From Balneolales bacterium (GTDB lineage: Bacteria; Bacteroidota; Rhodothermia; Balneolales; Natronogracilivirgulaceae): DNA of 13,330 nt. Positions 1 to 7,824 of the stretch are shown piece after piece; position 1 is the stretch's first letter, and each line of letters begins with the position of its first letter. The position numbers and the translations under genes are program-made. Where the stretch lies: positions 1 to 13,330 of the forward strand of contig SLLP01000259.1 of NCBI GenBank assembly GCA_007133995.1, written 5' to 3'. The notes beneath the pieces were generated by a model, which saw nothing but the letters and a program-made list of their open reading frames with translations, made no database searches and was not told the DNA's origin.

Positions 1-2543
1 TGGCAGAGTCTGCTCGCGCCATGGACAGCACAGCTACGTCATCTTCGCTTTATGGTCAACTGGCTGACCGCTACCCGGATTCAAGATGGGCGCCCAAAGC
101 CATGTATTCCAGGGGTCAGCTCTACCTTGAAAATGAGGATTTTGATCGATCGACGGAGGTGTTTGAGGAGCTCCGTGAGCGCTATCCAACGCATCCGCAG
201 ACCCGGCAGATCGGAACAGCACTCGGTGAGATGTACTATCGCCAGGAACGCTATGAAGAGGCCATCCAGGCACTAAGGGCGGAGTTGGCCTATCTGGAGG
301 GCGAGGCACAGCTTAAGGCGATTTTGCTCATCGCAGAAAGCCATAACTACCTTGGCAATTTTGATCAGGCAGCAACACATTATCGGAGGTACATCAATCA
401 GAGTCGTGACGAGATGCAGGCGCGACCCGCACATTACGGCCTTGGCTGGGTCTATCACAAACAGCGTGTGTTTCATTGGGCGGCCGATTCATTTGCCAAA
501 GCGGCTTTGGGTGGTGACGAACTCGCCCGCAAAGCCCGCTACTATGAGGCCATCAACCGCAAACTGGGTGGCCGGTATGACCAGGCGCTGGAAGCATTCC
601 AAAAATTCGGCGATCGTTACAAGGAAGGCTTTTGGGTTGAACAGGTCTATTATGAATGGGGACTGACAGCTTTTGAGTTGGGCCGGTTTGATCTGGCGAT
701 TGACGTGCTTCAGCGCCTGGTTCGTGGGGACCAGGATCTGAAGGATCCCGGCAAAGTGTATTCCCTGCTGGGTGAAGCCTATTTTGCCAACAACGAATTT
801 TCGCGGGCGGTGCAGGCTTTTGAGATTGCCGAACAGACCGCCGATGTGGATCCCGACATGAAGCGGCAGGCTCAGTTTCAGCGGGCATGGGTGCTGTATG
901 AAAATCACGCCTACCGGGAAGCCGCTCGCGCCTTTAATGCCGTTTACAGAGACCAACCGTCCGGTGAACTCGCGGCCGAGGCTCTCTTCTGGAGTGCCGA
1001 CAGCTACTATCATCAGCAGCGCTGGAGTGATGCGATACGGCAGCTGGAGCGTTATCTTGATGGGTATCCCGACCACAAACTTGCCGGAGCTGCAGTGTAC
1101 TCACTTGGATGGGCTCATTTCAACCTTCGTCAGTATGAACGAGCGATACACTACTTTAAACGGTTTAAATCGGATCATGAACCTCCGCCCATGGCGCTGT
1201 TTCCTTACGATGTAGATACCCGCTTAAGGCTTGGAGATTCCTATTATGCGCTCAGACGCTATGAGGATGCGATCCTGAATTATGAAAAGGCGGTGGGCGC
1301 GGATCCCGGTGGTGACTATGCCATTTTCCAGATGGCCAACAGTTATTTCCGTAATGATCTATCTTTCGAGGCGGTACGAAATTTTCGCAGGCTGGTTCGG
1401 ATCTACCCATACAGTCGGCTGAGGGAACAGGCGCAATATAACATCGGGTATATCTTTTTCCAGACCGAAAACTACGACCAGGCCGTAACCGAATTTCATG
1501 AGCTGATCAATCGCTATCCGAATACAGAGTGGGCCGCTCGCGCTCAGTATCAAATTGGCGATGCGTATTACAATGCAGGTAATTATGAGGAGGCCATTGC
1601 GGCTTATCGCAGGGTAATGGATACGTATCCCGGAAGCAATCTGGTTGTAGACGCGGTAAGAGGAATCCAGTTTGCACAGATAGCCGCCGGCATGGAAGAC
1701 ACCAGTCTCGAAGTTCTCGAGGATTTTCTCAACCAACATCCCCAGACAGGTACAGCCGAACAGCTTCGATACCGGCAAGCGGAGAATTTGCTGCAGGCCG
1801 GCGATTACAGAGAAGCTGTCAGCTCTTTCCGCAACTACATTCGTGTTACAACCAGCGAATCCATGATACCAGAGGCATGGTACAACATCGCAGAGGCCTA
1901 TGAGCAGCTGGGAGAAAAGGATAATGCCATCGCTTCCTACCGTGAGATTACTGAAGGTTATCCGCGATCCGACCAGGTGGATCCCGCGCTGCTGCACATT
2001 GGCCGGCTTGAACTCGAACGGGGACGTCAAAACAGGGCTATAACAGCGCTTGAGCAGCTTGTCGAACGAGAGGGCAGGCTGCAAGTGGAAGCTCTGGCTG
2101 CGCTTGGAGAAGCCAACCTGGCAGCCGGAAGAATCAATCAGGCCGAAGATGCCTTCGACAGGGCATTACAACGCCGTGGTGATCATGAGCAGTCTCTGAT
2201 AGGAAAGGGTCTGGTAGCCCTTGAGCGTGGCCAGCTCATGGATGCAGAAAATCACTTTAGTCGAGTGGCTGATGCCAGTATGCTGGAAAATGGTGCAAGG
2301 GCCCAATATTATCTCGGAAATGTGGAGCAAATGCGCAGAAATCATGAAGCGGCTATTGAAGCATATGCCAGGGTCAGTACACTCTACGAGGCCTATGATC
2401 AGTGGGTTGCACGTGCAATGCTTGCAACTGCGGAATCCTACCGGTTGATGGGGCAGAGCGGCAGAGCCAGTCAAATGCTGCGTGATGTGATTGAACGTTT
2501 CCCGGACACCGAATTTTCCCGAACTGCCGCAAGGAGGCTGTAA
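1..2543 (+). CDS. Large tetratricopeptide-repeat protein, 5' end missing
   Basis: The reading frame is open from the left edge (first full codon at position 3, reading AESARA before the ATG at 21), so the methionine at 21 is probably internal and the gene starts outside the window. About 846 residues are visible. Almost all of it is TPR-like helical hairpins of roughly 33-37 residues, perhaps two dozen, many ending in an aromatic-Pro-Asp/Asn-Ser/Thr turn (RYPDS, RYPNT, TYPGS, GYPRS, FPDTE). This is the TPR_6 style of BamD and YbgF/CpoB relatives. No catalytic domain or membrane segment is visible in this part; a signal peptide, if present, would be in the missing N-terminus. Such proteins are scaffolds, often periplasmic or at the outer membrane in this group of bacteria, but the partner cannot be read from sequence. 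It ends 17 bp before aroA on the same strand, which suggests co-transcription. Identification as a TPR protein is secure; its role is unknown. Confidence 0.9.
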   Translation, partial: AESARAMDSTATSSSLYGQLADRYPDSRWAPKAMYSRGQLYLENEDFDRSTEVFEELRERYPTHPQTRQIGTALGEMYYRQERYEEAIQALRAELAYLEGEAQLKAILLIAESHNYLGNFDQAATHYRRYINQSRDEMQARPAHYGLGWVYHKQRVFHWAADSFAKAALGGDELARKARYYEAINRKLGGRYDQALEAFQKFGDRYKEGFWVEQVYYEWGLTAFELGRFDLAIDVLQRLVRGDQDLKDPGKVYSLLGEAYFANNEFSRAVQAFEIAEQTADVDPDMKRQAQFQRAWVLYENHAYREAARAFNAVYRDQPSGELAAEALFWSADSYYHQQRWSDAIRQLERYLDGYPDHKLAGAAVYSLGWAHFNLRQYERAIHYFKRFKSDHEPPPMALFPYDVDTRLRLGDSYYALRRYEDAILNYEKAVGADPGGDYAIFQMANSYFRNDLSFEAVRNFRRLVRIYPYSRLREQAQYNIGYIFFQTENYDQAVTEFHELINRYPNTEWAARAQYQIGDAYYNAGNYEEAIAAYRRVMDTYPGSNLVVDAVRGIQFAQIAAGMEDTSLEVLEDFLNQHPQTGTAEQLRYRQAENLLQAGDYREAVSSFRNYIRVTTSESMIPEAWYNIAEAYEQLGEKDNAIASYREITEGYPRSDQVDPALLHIGRLELERGRQNRAITALEQLVEREGRLQVEALAALGEANLAAGRINQAEDAFDRALQRRGDHEQSLIGKGLVALERGQLMDAENHFSRVADASMLENGARAQYYLGNVEQMRRNHEAAIEAYARVSTLYEAYDQWVARAMLATAESYRLMGQSGRASQMLRDVIERFPDTEFSRTAARRL

Positions 2544-2560
2544 CAGCACCAACGACCATA

Positions 2561-3850
2561 ATGAATAAGGAGATAAAGCCGCTTGACGGCATAAAGGGGA
2601 CAATTCATTTACCGGCTGACAAGTCCATAGCGCAGAGGTCGGCACTTTTTGCGCTGCTCTCGGAAGAGCCGTCACTCATCACAAATTATCCTTCAGCTGA
2701 GGATCCACAGACGGCACTTTCCTGTATAGGTCAGCTTGGTGCAAAAGTGGAATCAACCGACAGGCGCATTCGGATTGAAGGCACGGGGCGTGATGGATTG
2801 TGCGTGCCGGATGGCGTGATCGATTGCGGCAACTCGGGCACTGTAATGCGTATGCTGGCAGGTATTGTGGCCGGTGCGGGTACTCCGGTCACACTCGCTG
2901 GTGATGCATCGCTTTCACGACGGCCGATGAAGCGCATCATTGATCCGCTCGTGCAGATGGGCGCTCATATCCATGCAGCTGAGGGCGGACGACCACCGCT
3001 GCAAATACGGCGTGATAAAGCGTTTATGCCGATCCTCTTCCGGCTTCCGGTGGCCAGTGCACAGCTGAAATCGTGCGTCTTGCTTGCCGGACTGTTCGGG
3101 GCAGAGCTGACAAAGGTCATTGAAACCGTTGCAAGCCGTAATCATACCGAAACCATGCTCGGACTGACGGTGCAACAAAACGGAAAAGAACGGATTATAT
3201 CCAGCAGCCGGAGCAATTTCATACCGCCTCAGAATCTCGAAATACCGGGGGACTTCTCTTCTGCTGCGTTCTGGCTTGTGGCAGGTTCCATTCTGGAAGA
3301 CTCTGAAATTGTCATGCCGGCAGCCGGTGTGAATCCCACCCGCTGCGCTGCGCTCCATATTCTTCGCCGAATGGGAGCCGACATAGAGATGGAGATGAAG
3401 CAGGATGCCGGAAACGAGCCCGTTGCCGTCTTGCGTGTCAGATCTGTGAAGCTGAAGCCGGCCGACATCCACCCGGCAGAAATACCCAACGCCATTGACG
3501 AGCTGCCGGTGTTATGCGTGGCGATGGCCTTTGCAGACGGTGTGTCCCGTATCACCGGTGCTGAAGAATTGAGATTTAAGGAAAGCGACCGGCTCGCGGC
3601 CATCCAGGCCGTCCTGGAAGCGGGTGGAGTGCGAGTGAAAGCGCATGCGGATGGCCTGACTATTTATGGCGACCCGAAGCGCAAGATTCGCGCAGCTCAG
3701 CATGACAGCCGGCATGACCACAGAATAGCCATGTCCGCTGCTATTCTGTCCTTTAAGTCCGACGGTGTGTCGGAAATCACAAATGCTGAAGCGGCCGCGG
3801 TTTCCTACCCTGAATTTTGGTCGCATCTGGACAGTCTGGCACACTTTTAG
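2561..3850 (+). CDS. aroA: 3-phosphoshikimate 1-carboxyvinyltransferase (EPSP synthase)
   Basis: Cytoplasmic enzyme of the sixth shikimate-pathway step: it joins phosphoenolpyruvate to shikimate-3-phosphate to give EPSP. The 429-residue length is normal. Family landmarks in order are DKSIAQR (20-26, substrate Lys21 and Arg26), CGNSGTVMR (89-97, PEP site), SRRPM (119-123), LPVASAQLKS (162-171), SRNHTE (192-197), PGDFSSAAF (229-237), DELPVL (313-318, catalytic Asp313), ELRFKESDR (336-344, Glu341 and Arg344) and DHRIAM (386-391), so the enzyme looks intact. The glycine in GNSGT matches the glyphosate-sensitive state at that position; sensitivity itself is not shown. The GxDKS glycine is alanine here, and the usual His/Asn before Arg26 is Gln. 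The ATG at 2561 puts the first beta strand at the usual distance. No good Shine-Dalgarno precedes it: the AAGGAGG at 2531-2537 is too far away. Translation may be coupled to the TPR gene 17 bp upstream. Confidence 0.97.
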   Translation: MNKEIKPLDGIKGTIHLPADKSIAQRSALFALLSEEPSLITNYPSAEDPQTALSCIGQLGAKVESTDRRIRIEGTGRDGLCVPDGVIDCGNSGTVMRMLAGIVAGAGTPVTLAGDASLSRRPMKRIIDPLVQMGAHIHAAEGGRPPLQIRRDKAFMPILFRLPVASAQLKSCVLLAGLFGAELTKVIETVASRNHTETMLGLTVQQNGKERIISSSRSNFIPPQNLEIPGDFSSAAFWLVAGSILEDSEIVMPAAGVNPTRCAALHILRRMGADIEMEMKQDAGNEPVAVLRVRSVKLKPADIHPAEIPNAIDELPVLCVAMAFADGVSRITGAEELRFKESDRLAAIQAVLEAGGVRVKAHADGLTIYGDPKRKIRAAQHDSRHDHRIAMSAAILSFKSDGVSEITNAEAAAVSYPEFWSHLDSLAHF

Positions 3851-3852
3851 CC

Positions 3853-3866
3853 CATCCTGCCGATTT
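3853..3866 (+). repeat. 14-bp direct repeat, copy 1 (upstream of dnaK)
   Basis: CATCCTGCCGATTT occurs here, two bases after the aroA stop codon, and again exactly at 6037-6050. It lies 149 bp before the dnaK start. The core TGCCGATT also recurs at 6081-6088. It may be a regulator site shared by dnaK and the DAHP synthase gene, or coincidence. Here the CTGCCG part also forms one arm of a hairpin. Confidence 0.5.
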
Positions 3867-3885
3867 TGTTCTGACAATACGGCAG
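3857..3885 (+). terminator. Possible weak terminator hairpin after aroA
   Basis: CTGCCG (3857-3862) pairs with CGGCAG (3880-3885), and inside it TTGT (3866-3869) pairs with ACAA (3874-3877) around a TCTG loop, leaving a small internal bulge. The following bases are T-rich but not a clean run (ATCTTGATTCTTTGTT). It could attenuate the TPR-aroA transcript before dnaK, or be part of a regulatory site, since its left arm lies in a repeated 14-mer. The rest of the 151-bp aroA-dnaK gap is AT-rich with no CIRCE operator and no convincing -35/-10 or -33/-7 pair. Confidence 0.35.
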
Positions 3886-4001
3886 ATCTTGATTCTTTGT
3901 TATTGTCTGGCACTGTTGTTGCCGTTCAGTGGAGTAAAAGTAATAGAATTTGTTACTTCACGAATGTTAATTGGAATTTTAAAACAAACAGAACAACAGT
4001 T

Positions 4002-5948
4002 ATGGGAAAGATAATTGGAATAGACCTCGGGACAACGAACTCCTGCGTTTCGGTGATGGAAGGTAATGAGCCGGTTGTGATTCAAAACTCCGAAGGAGGA
4101 AGAACCACACCCTCGGTTGTTGCTTTTTCGAAAGACGGAGAGCGTCTGGTGGGAGCTCCTGCCAAACGTCAGGCCATCACCAATCCTGAGAAAACGATCT
4201 CTTCCATTAAGAGATTTATGGGCCGTTTTTACAATGAGGTGAAAGAAGAACAAAAGACGATTTCATATAAGATTGTAAAAGCGGACGATGGAACGGCCCG
4301 GGTCGACATCGGCGAGCGGACCTATGCACCGCAGGAAATATCTGCAATGATCCTCCAGAAAATGAAACAAACCGCCGAAGAGTATCTGGGTGAAAAAGTA
4401 ACCGAGGCGGTGATTACCGTTCCGGCATATTTCAACGATGCTCAGCGCAAAGCGACTCAGGAAGCCGGGAAAATTGCCGGCCTGGATGTCAAGCGAATCA
4501 TCAATGAACCGACAGCTGCGTCATTGGCATACGGACTTGACAAAAAGGATAAAAGCATGACCATTGCGGTCTTTGACCTTGGTGGCGGTACGTTTGATAT
4601 CTCCATTCTTGAGCTGGGCGACGGTGTTTTTGAAGTGAAATCCACCGATGGTGATACACACCTTGGCGGTGACGACTTCGACACCCGCATCCTGGATTAT
4701 CTCGTCGAGGAGTTCCGGAAAAGCGACGGAATTGATCTGAAAAAGGATGCAATGGCGCTTCAGCGTCTTCGGGATGCAGCTGAGAAAGCAAAGGTTGAGC
4801 TTTCCAGTTCACAAAAAACAAATGTGAACCTGCCGTTTATTACGGCCGACAGCTCCGGTCCACGGCACCTCAGCATTGACCTGACCCGCTCCAAATTCGA
4901 GCAGTTGGTAGAAGATCTGGTGAAGCGGACACTCTCACCCTGCGAAAAGACATTGAAGGGCGCCAAGCTCAAAAAATCGGAAATTGATCAGGTGATTCTG
5001 GTGGGTGGATCCACGAGGATTCCGAAAATCCAGGAAGTGGTCAAGGAGTTTTTTGAGAAAGAGCCCAGCAAAGGCGTGAATCCGGATGAGGTGGTTGCCA
5101 TTGGTGCAGCTATCCAGGGCGGTGTCTTCTCCGGTGATGTGAAAGATGTGGTTCTGCTGGATGTGAACCCGCTGACTCTCGGCATTGAAACCCTGGGCGG
5201 TGTTATGACCAAGCTCATTGAAGCCAACACGACCATTCCTACCAGTAAAACGGAAACCTTTTCCACTGCTGCTGACAACCAGTCCAGTGTGGAAATACAC
5301 GTACTGCAAGGTGAGCGCGTCAAGGCAAACGATAACCGGACGCTCGGCCGCTTCCATCTGGATGGTATTCCCCCGGCACCCCGTGGAGTTCCTCAGATTG
5401 AGGTGACCTTCGATATCGATGCCAACGGTGTGTTGAGTGTCGGTGCCAAGGACAAAGGAACCGGGAAAGAACAGAGCATCCGCATTGAGGCCAGCTCCGG
5501 ACTCTCCGAAGAGGAGATCGAAAAAATGAAAAAAGCAGCTGAAGAACATGCTGACGAGGACAAGAAGCTGCGTGAAAAAGTGGAAGTACTGAACAAGGCC
5601 GACGGCCTCATCTTCTCGACTAAAAAGCAGCTTGAGGAATATGGGGACAAACTCTCCGAGCAGAATAAATCCAATATTCAACAAGCTGTAGAAAAGCTGG
5701 AGAAGCTCCACAAGGAAGAAAATGTGGATGAGCTCGAGCCTGCCATGGAAGAGCTGAACAAGGCATGGTCTGACGCATCTTCGGAACTTTATCAGGCCAC
5801 CCAACAGGCCCAGGAGGGAGCAGAGAGTGGTGATGCCGGTCAGGCCGGTCAACAGAGCGGTGATGCCGGGTCTTCAAAAGACGACAGCGACACCGTCGAT
5901 GCAGAGTTCGAAGTTGTGGATGACGAGGACGACAAGAAGAAAGAATAG
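4002..5948 (+). CDS. dnaK: Molecular chaperone DnaK (Hsp70)
   Basis: ATP-driven cytosolic Hsp70 that binds exposed hydrophobic peptides and works with a J-protein and GrpE. The frame is open from 3765, but the ATG at 4002 gives the canonical start MGKIIGIDLGTTNS and a 648-residue protein; E. coli DnaK has 638. Landmarks: IDLGTTNS (7-14, phosphate loop), NEPTAASLAYG (168-178), DLGGGTFD (192-199), VGGSTRIP (334-341), interdomain linker DVVLLDV (382-388), then the substrate-binding beta sandwich and a helical lid to about residue 600. The tail is low-complexity (Gly, Gln, Asp, Ser) and ends with DAEFEVVDDE and a basic KKK, a variant of the usual bacterial EEV-type end. It is monocistronic in appearance: an own 5' region and a strong terminator at 5983-6035. 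Unlike many operons, no hrcA, grpE or dnaJ is adjacent; a J-protein lies about 5 kb downstream. No CIRCE is visible. Confidence 0.98.
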   Translation: MGKIIGIDLGTTNSCVSVMEGNEPVVIQNSEGGRTTPSVVAFSKDGERLVGAPAKRQAITNPEKTISSIKRFMGRFYNEVKEEQKTISYKIVKADDGTARVDIGERTYAPQEISAMILQKMKQTAEEYLGEKVTEAVITVPAYFNDAQRKATQEAGKIAGLDVKRIINEPTAASLAYGLDKKDKSMTIAVFDLGGGTFDISILELGDGVFEVKSTDGDTHLGGDDFDTRILDYLVEEFRKSDGIDLKKDAMALQRLRDAAEKAKVELSSSQKTNVNLPFITADSSGPRHLSIDLTRSKFEQLVEDLVKRTLSPCEKTLKGAKLKKSEIDQVILVGGSTRIPKIQEVVKEFFEKEPSKGVNPDEVVAIGAAIQGGVFSGDVKDVVLLDVNPLTLGIETLGGVMTKLIEANTTIPTSKTETFSTAADNQSSVEIHVLQGERVKANDNRTLGRFHLDGIPPAPRGVPQIEVTFDIDANGVLSVGAKDKGTGKEQSIRIEASSGLSEEEIEKMKKAAEEHADEDKKLREKVEVLNKADGLIFSTKKQLEEYGDKLSEQNKSNIQQAVEKLEKLHKEENVDELEPAMEELNKAWSDASSELYQATQQAQEGAESGDAGQAGQQSGDAGSSKDDSDTVDAEFEVVDDEDDKKKE

Positions 5949-5982
5949 CGATCATCCATAATATAAAACGTTGAATTAATAG

Positions 5983-6035
5983 CCCCGGGTCGATGCTTTC
6001 ATGCTGAAAGTGTTGGCACCGGGGTTTCTTTTTTT
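5983..6035 (+). terminator. Rho-independent terminator of dnaK
   Basis: Outer stem CCCCGG (5983-5988) with CCGGGG (6019-6024), inner stem CTTTCA (5996-6001) with TGAAAG (6005-6010) around a three-base loop, followed by TTTCTTTTTTT. The two-tier stem and T run make a strong intrinsic terminator 34 bp after the dnaK stop. Confidence 0.88.
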
Positions 6036-6036
6036 A

Positions 6037-6050
6037 CATCCTGCCGATTT
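6037..6050 (+). repeat. 14-bp direct repeat, copy 2 (upstream of DAHP synthase)
   Basis: Exact second copy of CATCCTGCCGATTT, directly after the dnaK terminator. It is 151 bp before the alternative TTG start (6188) and 175 bp before the preferred ATG of the DAHP synthase. Unlike copy 1 it has no CGGCAG partner, so a hairpin cannot explain why the word is kept. The core TGCCGATT appears again at 6081-6088, 39 bp on. Confidence 0.5.
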
Positions 6051-6060
6051 CATATAGTTT

Positions 6061-6071
6061 TTATATCTTTA
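6061..6071 (+). promoter_or_regulatory. Candidate Bacteroidota-type -7 element for the DAHP synthase gene
   Basis: TTATATCTTTA contains TATCTTTA, seven of eight matches to the Bacteroidota -7 consensus TAnnTTTG. The ten bases TTATATCTTT recur exactly before cbpA (10940-10949). No good TTG -33 element lies at the usual distance, so this is tentative. Two TGCCGATT words (6042-6049 and 6081-6088) flank it. Confidence 0.35.
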
Positions 6072-6137
6072 TGTTTCAAGTGCCGATTGTCGGGGTCTGA
6101 CATCATCCAAAAATCGGATACACTGCATATCAGTTTT

Positions 6138-6155
6138 GTGACGTTATAAAGTCAC
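6138..6155. promoter_or_regulatory. GTGAC-N8-GTCAC palindrome, candidate operator
   Basis: GTGACGTTATAAAGTCAC is an 18-bp palindrome broken at only one symmetrical pair, with TTATAA at the centre. It lies 57 bp before the preferred DAHP synthase start. The spacing is wider than a CRP/FNR site (TGTGA-N6-TCACA), so it is not assigned to that family. A dimeric regulator of aromatic amino acid synthesis is a possible ligand; this is inference. Confidence 0.4.
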
Positions 6156-6211
6156 CGGCATGCTTTTTTATTACGAATAATATGTAATTGACTGTGGAAC
6201 AAACGATTAAC

Positions 6212-7561
6212 ATGCCCTGGAGTCCGACTTCATGGCAATCATTTCCGATCAAGCAACTTCCGGAATACAAGGATCAGAAACTCTTGAAGAGCGTATATAA
6301 AGAGCTGAAGAGTTATCCCCCGCTGGTGAACTCATGGGAGATTGAGGATCTGCGTGATCAGCTTGTCATGGCAACACGGGGCGAGGCGTTTTTGATTCAG
6401 GGCGGCGATTGTGCCGAAGTATTTGACAATTGCAACGCCCCGCAGACGGTGAACCTGTTGAAAGTGCTGCTTCAGATGAGTTTCATTTTAATTCATGAGT
6501 TGCATATTCCGGTTATCCGTGTTGGACGGATTGCAGGTCAGTATGCCAAGCCACGGTCAAAGGCCCTGGAGAACGTAGCCGGTCAGGAGATGCCGTCATA
6601 CCGGGGTGATCTGTTCAACAGATTTGAGCAGGATGAGGCTGCTCGCATATCCAATCCCAAAAGGCTCCTGGAGGGATACAAGCTCTCGGCATTGACGCTG
6701 AACTTCATCAGGTCGCTGACAGAAGGCAAAGGGTTTGCAAACCTGAATCATCCCGAGTACTGGGAGCTTGATTTCATGCGCCGAAACAAGTACTACAAGG
6801 AATATGAGTCGATGGTGAGGTCTATTACCAATGCAGTGCGGTTTGTCGAGACGATTTCAAACCACAGCATTGATGCGATGAAGCAGGTTCGCATTCACAC
6901 ATCGCATGAAGCGCTCAATCTCTATTACGATTCGGCTCAGACCCAACAGGTCCCTCACAACAAAGGCTGGTATAATCTGAGTACGCACATGCCGTGGCTG
7001 GGCAATCGCACCCGTGATCTTGATGGAGCGCATGTCGAATATTTCCGTGGCATCCGTAATCCCATCGGTATCAAGGTGGGTCCGCCATTTGAAACGGATG
7101 AAATTGTACGCCTGATCGAAAAGCTGAATCCAGACAATACCGAAGGAAAAGTGACGCTCATCACCCGGATGGGTGTGAGTAATGTTGCATCAATGCTTCC
7201 GGAGCTGATCCGCTCCGTGAGCAAGGCCGGCTTGAACGTGATTTGGAGCTGTGATCCGATGCATGGAAATACCTATGCAACAGACGACAACATCAAGACC
7301 AGAAGTTTTAATGACATTCTGAGTGAGATTAAACATACTTTTGAAGTGCATCGCAATGAAGGTACGTTTCTGGGCGGAGTTCATCTTGAATTGACCGGCG
7401 ACAATGTGACCGAATGCGTAGGCGGGGCCAACGGACTCCGAGCGGAAGGGCTCAAACGCAATTACAAAACATTCTGTGATCCCCGTCTGAATTACCAACA
7501 GAGTCTGGAAATGGCATTTCTGATCACCAAGGAGTGGAAAGCGACCTGGCAGGACAGGTAG
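6212..7561 (+). CDS. Class II (plant-type) DAHP synthase
   Basis: 3-Deoxy-7-phosphoheptulonate synthase makes DAHP from phosphoenolpyruvate and erythrose-4-phosphate, the entry step to aromatic amino acids. With the ATG at 6212 the protein is 449 residues and starts MPWSPTSWQSFPIKQLPEY, the usual class II beginning. A TTG at 6188 would add eight residues; neither start has a good Shine-Dalgarno, and the ATG is preferred on codon and family fit. Motifs: QGGDCAE (63-69, metal-ligand Cys67), RVGRIAGQYAKPRS (103-116), HTSHEALNLYYD (229-240), HMPWLGNRTRDLDGAHVEYFRG (259-280), ITRMG (317-321), DPMHGNT (348-354, His351), HLELTGDNVTEC (391-402, Glu393) and DPRLNY (423-428, Asp423). Cys67, His351, Glu393 and Asp423 correspond to the four metal ligands of the family. 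It is unrelated in sequence to E. coli AroF/G/H. There is no extra N-terminal regulatory segment of the mycobacterial kind. With aroA it gives two shikimate genes in one neighbourhood. Confidence 0.96.
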   Translation: MPWSPTSWQSFPIKQLPEYKDQKLLKSVYKELKSYPPLVNSWEIEDLRDQLVMATRGEAFLIQGGDCAEVFDNCNAPQTVNLLKVLLQMSFILIHELHIPVIRVGRIAGQYAKPRSKALENVAGQEMPSYRGDLFNRFEQDEAARISNPKRLLEGYKLSALTLNFIRSLTEGKGFANLNHPEYWELDFMRRNKYYKEYESMVRSITNAVRFVETISNHSIDAMKQVRIHTSHEALNLYYDSAQTQQVPHNKGWYNLSTHMPWLGNRTRDLDGAHVEYFRGIRNPIGIKVGPPFETDEIVRLIEKLNPDNTEGKVTLITRMGVSNVASMLPELIRSVSKAGLNVIWSCDPMHGNTYATDDNIKTRSFNDILSEIKHTFEVHRNEGTFLGGVHLELTGDNVTECVGGANGLRAEGLKRNYKTFCDPRLNYQQSLEMAFLITKEWKATWQDR

Positions 7562-7574
7562 TACCAGTGACGCA

Positions 7575-7627
7575 GGCCGTTTGCAGCTGCCCGGGTGAAG
7601 TTGGCAGAGTGTATATGAAAAACGGCC
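7575..7627. other. Nested inverted repeats between DAHP synthase and hsp20
   Basis: GGCCGTTT (7575-7582) is the exact complement of AAACGGCC (7620-7627). Within the 37-base loop, CTGCC (7587-7591) pairs with GGCAG (7603-7607) around an 11-base loop. There is no T run, so it is not a standard terminator. It could be a 3'-UTR structure, a Rho-independent-like pause, or part of a long hsp20 leader. The rest of the 263-bp gap 7562-7824 holds a TTGACA (7719-7724) without a matching -10 and no convincing gene. Confidence 0.4.
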
Positions 7628-7812
7628 AGACTTTATGGCAGAAACATTCGAATGAAGTTCAAAGGCCTGTCAATTTGTTGGAGGAAGTCTGCAATTTTTA
7701 TCAGATTTACAACAGATATTGACAGTATGTCCGGTTGGTACGGGGTTTGCATCTGTATTGGGTGAAACAACGATGAAAATAACCAGAACTCAATACCAAC
7801 AAACCATTAAAA

Positions 7813-7820
7813 AAGGAGGT
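7813..7820 (+). promoter_or_regulatory. Near-perfect Shine-Dalgarno of hsp20
   Basis: AAGGAGGT, four bases before the ATG at 7825, fully complements the canonical 16S 3' end. The dnaK, aroA, DAHP synthase, cbpA and clpB starts have no comparable site, so this gene seems set for very high translation initiation. Confidence 0.9.
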
Positions 7821-7824
7821 AGCT

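Noticed and set aside
1359..2084. 241-codon minus-strand frame inside the TPR gene
   Set aside because: Antisense to a clearly coding TPR protein with no motif of its own; the same applies to the minus-strand frame at 489-1076.
3765..4001. Upstream extension of the dnaK frame by 79 codons
   Set aside because: The extension overlaps the aroA 3' end, does not resemble Hsp70, and the ATG at 4002 gives the canonical N-terminus.
3851..4001. CIRCE operator or sigma-32-type promoter before dnaK
   Set aside because: No TTAGCACTC-N9-GAGTGCTAA-like repeat is present, and the best -35/-10 pairs found by eye match too poorly to report.
4935..5852. 305-codon open frame on the minus strand inside dnaK
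   Set aside because: It lies wholly antisense to a well-conserved chaperone; its product is a Leu/Phe-rich composition typical of the reverse complement of Glu/Lys-rich coding sequence, and it shows no recognisable motif.
6083..6117. CCGAT...ATCGG inverted repeat in the DAHP synthase leader
   Set aside because: Only five base pairs around a 25-base loop; easily expected by chance. The left arm is better explained by the repeated TGCCGATT word.
7534..7722. 62-codon frame overlapping the DAHP synthase end
   Set aside because: It starts inside the DAHP synthase gene out of frame, with no ribosome site or motif; better read as spacer containing a hairpin.
7628..7824. RNA thermometer (ROSE or four-U) in the hsp20 leader
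   Set aside because: No convincing stretch complementary to AAGGAGGT was found nearby; T-rich segments could only pair with the flanking A run.
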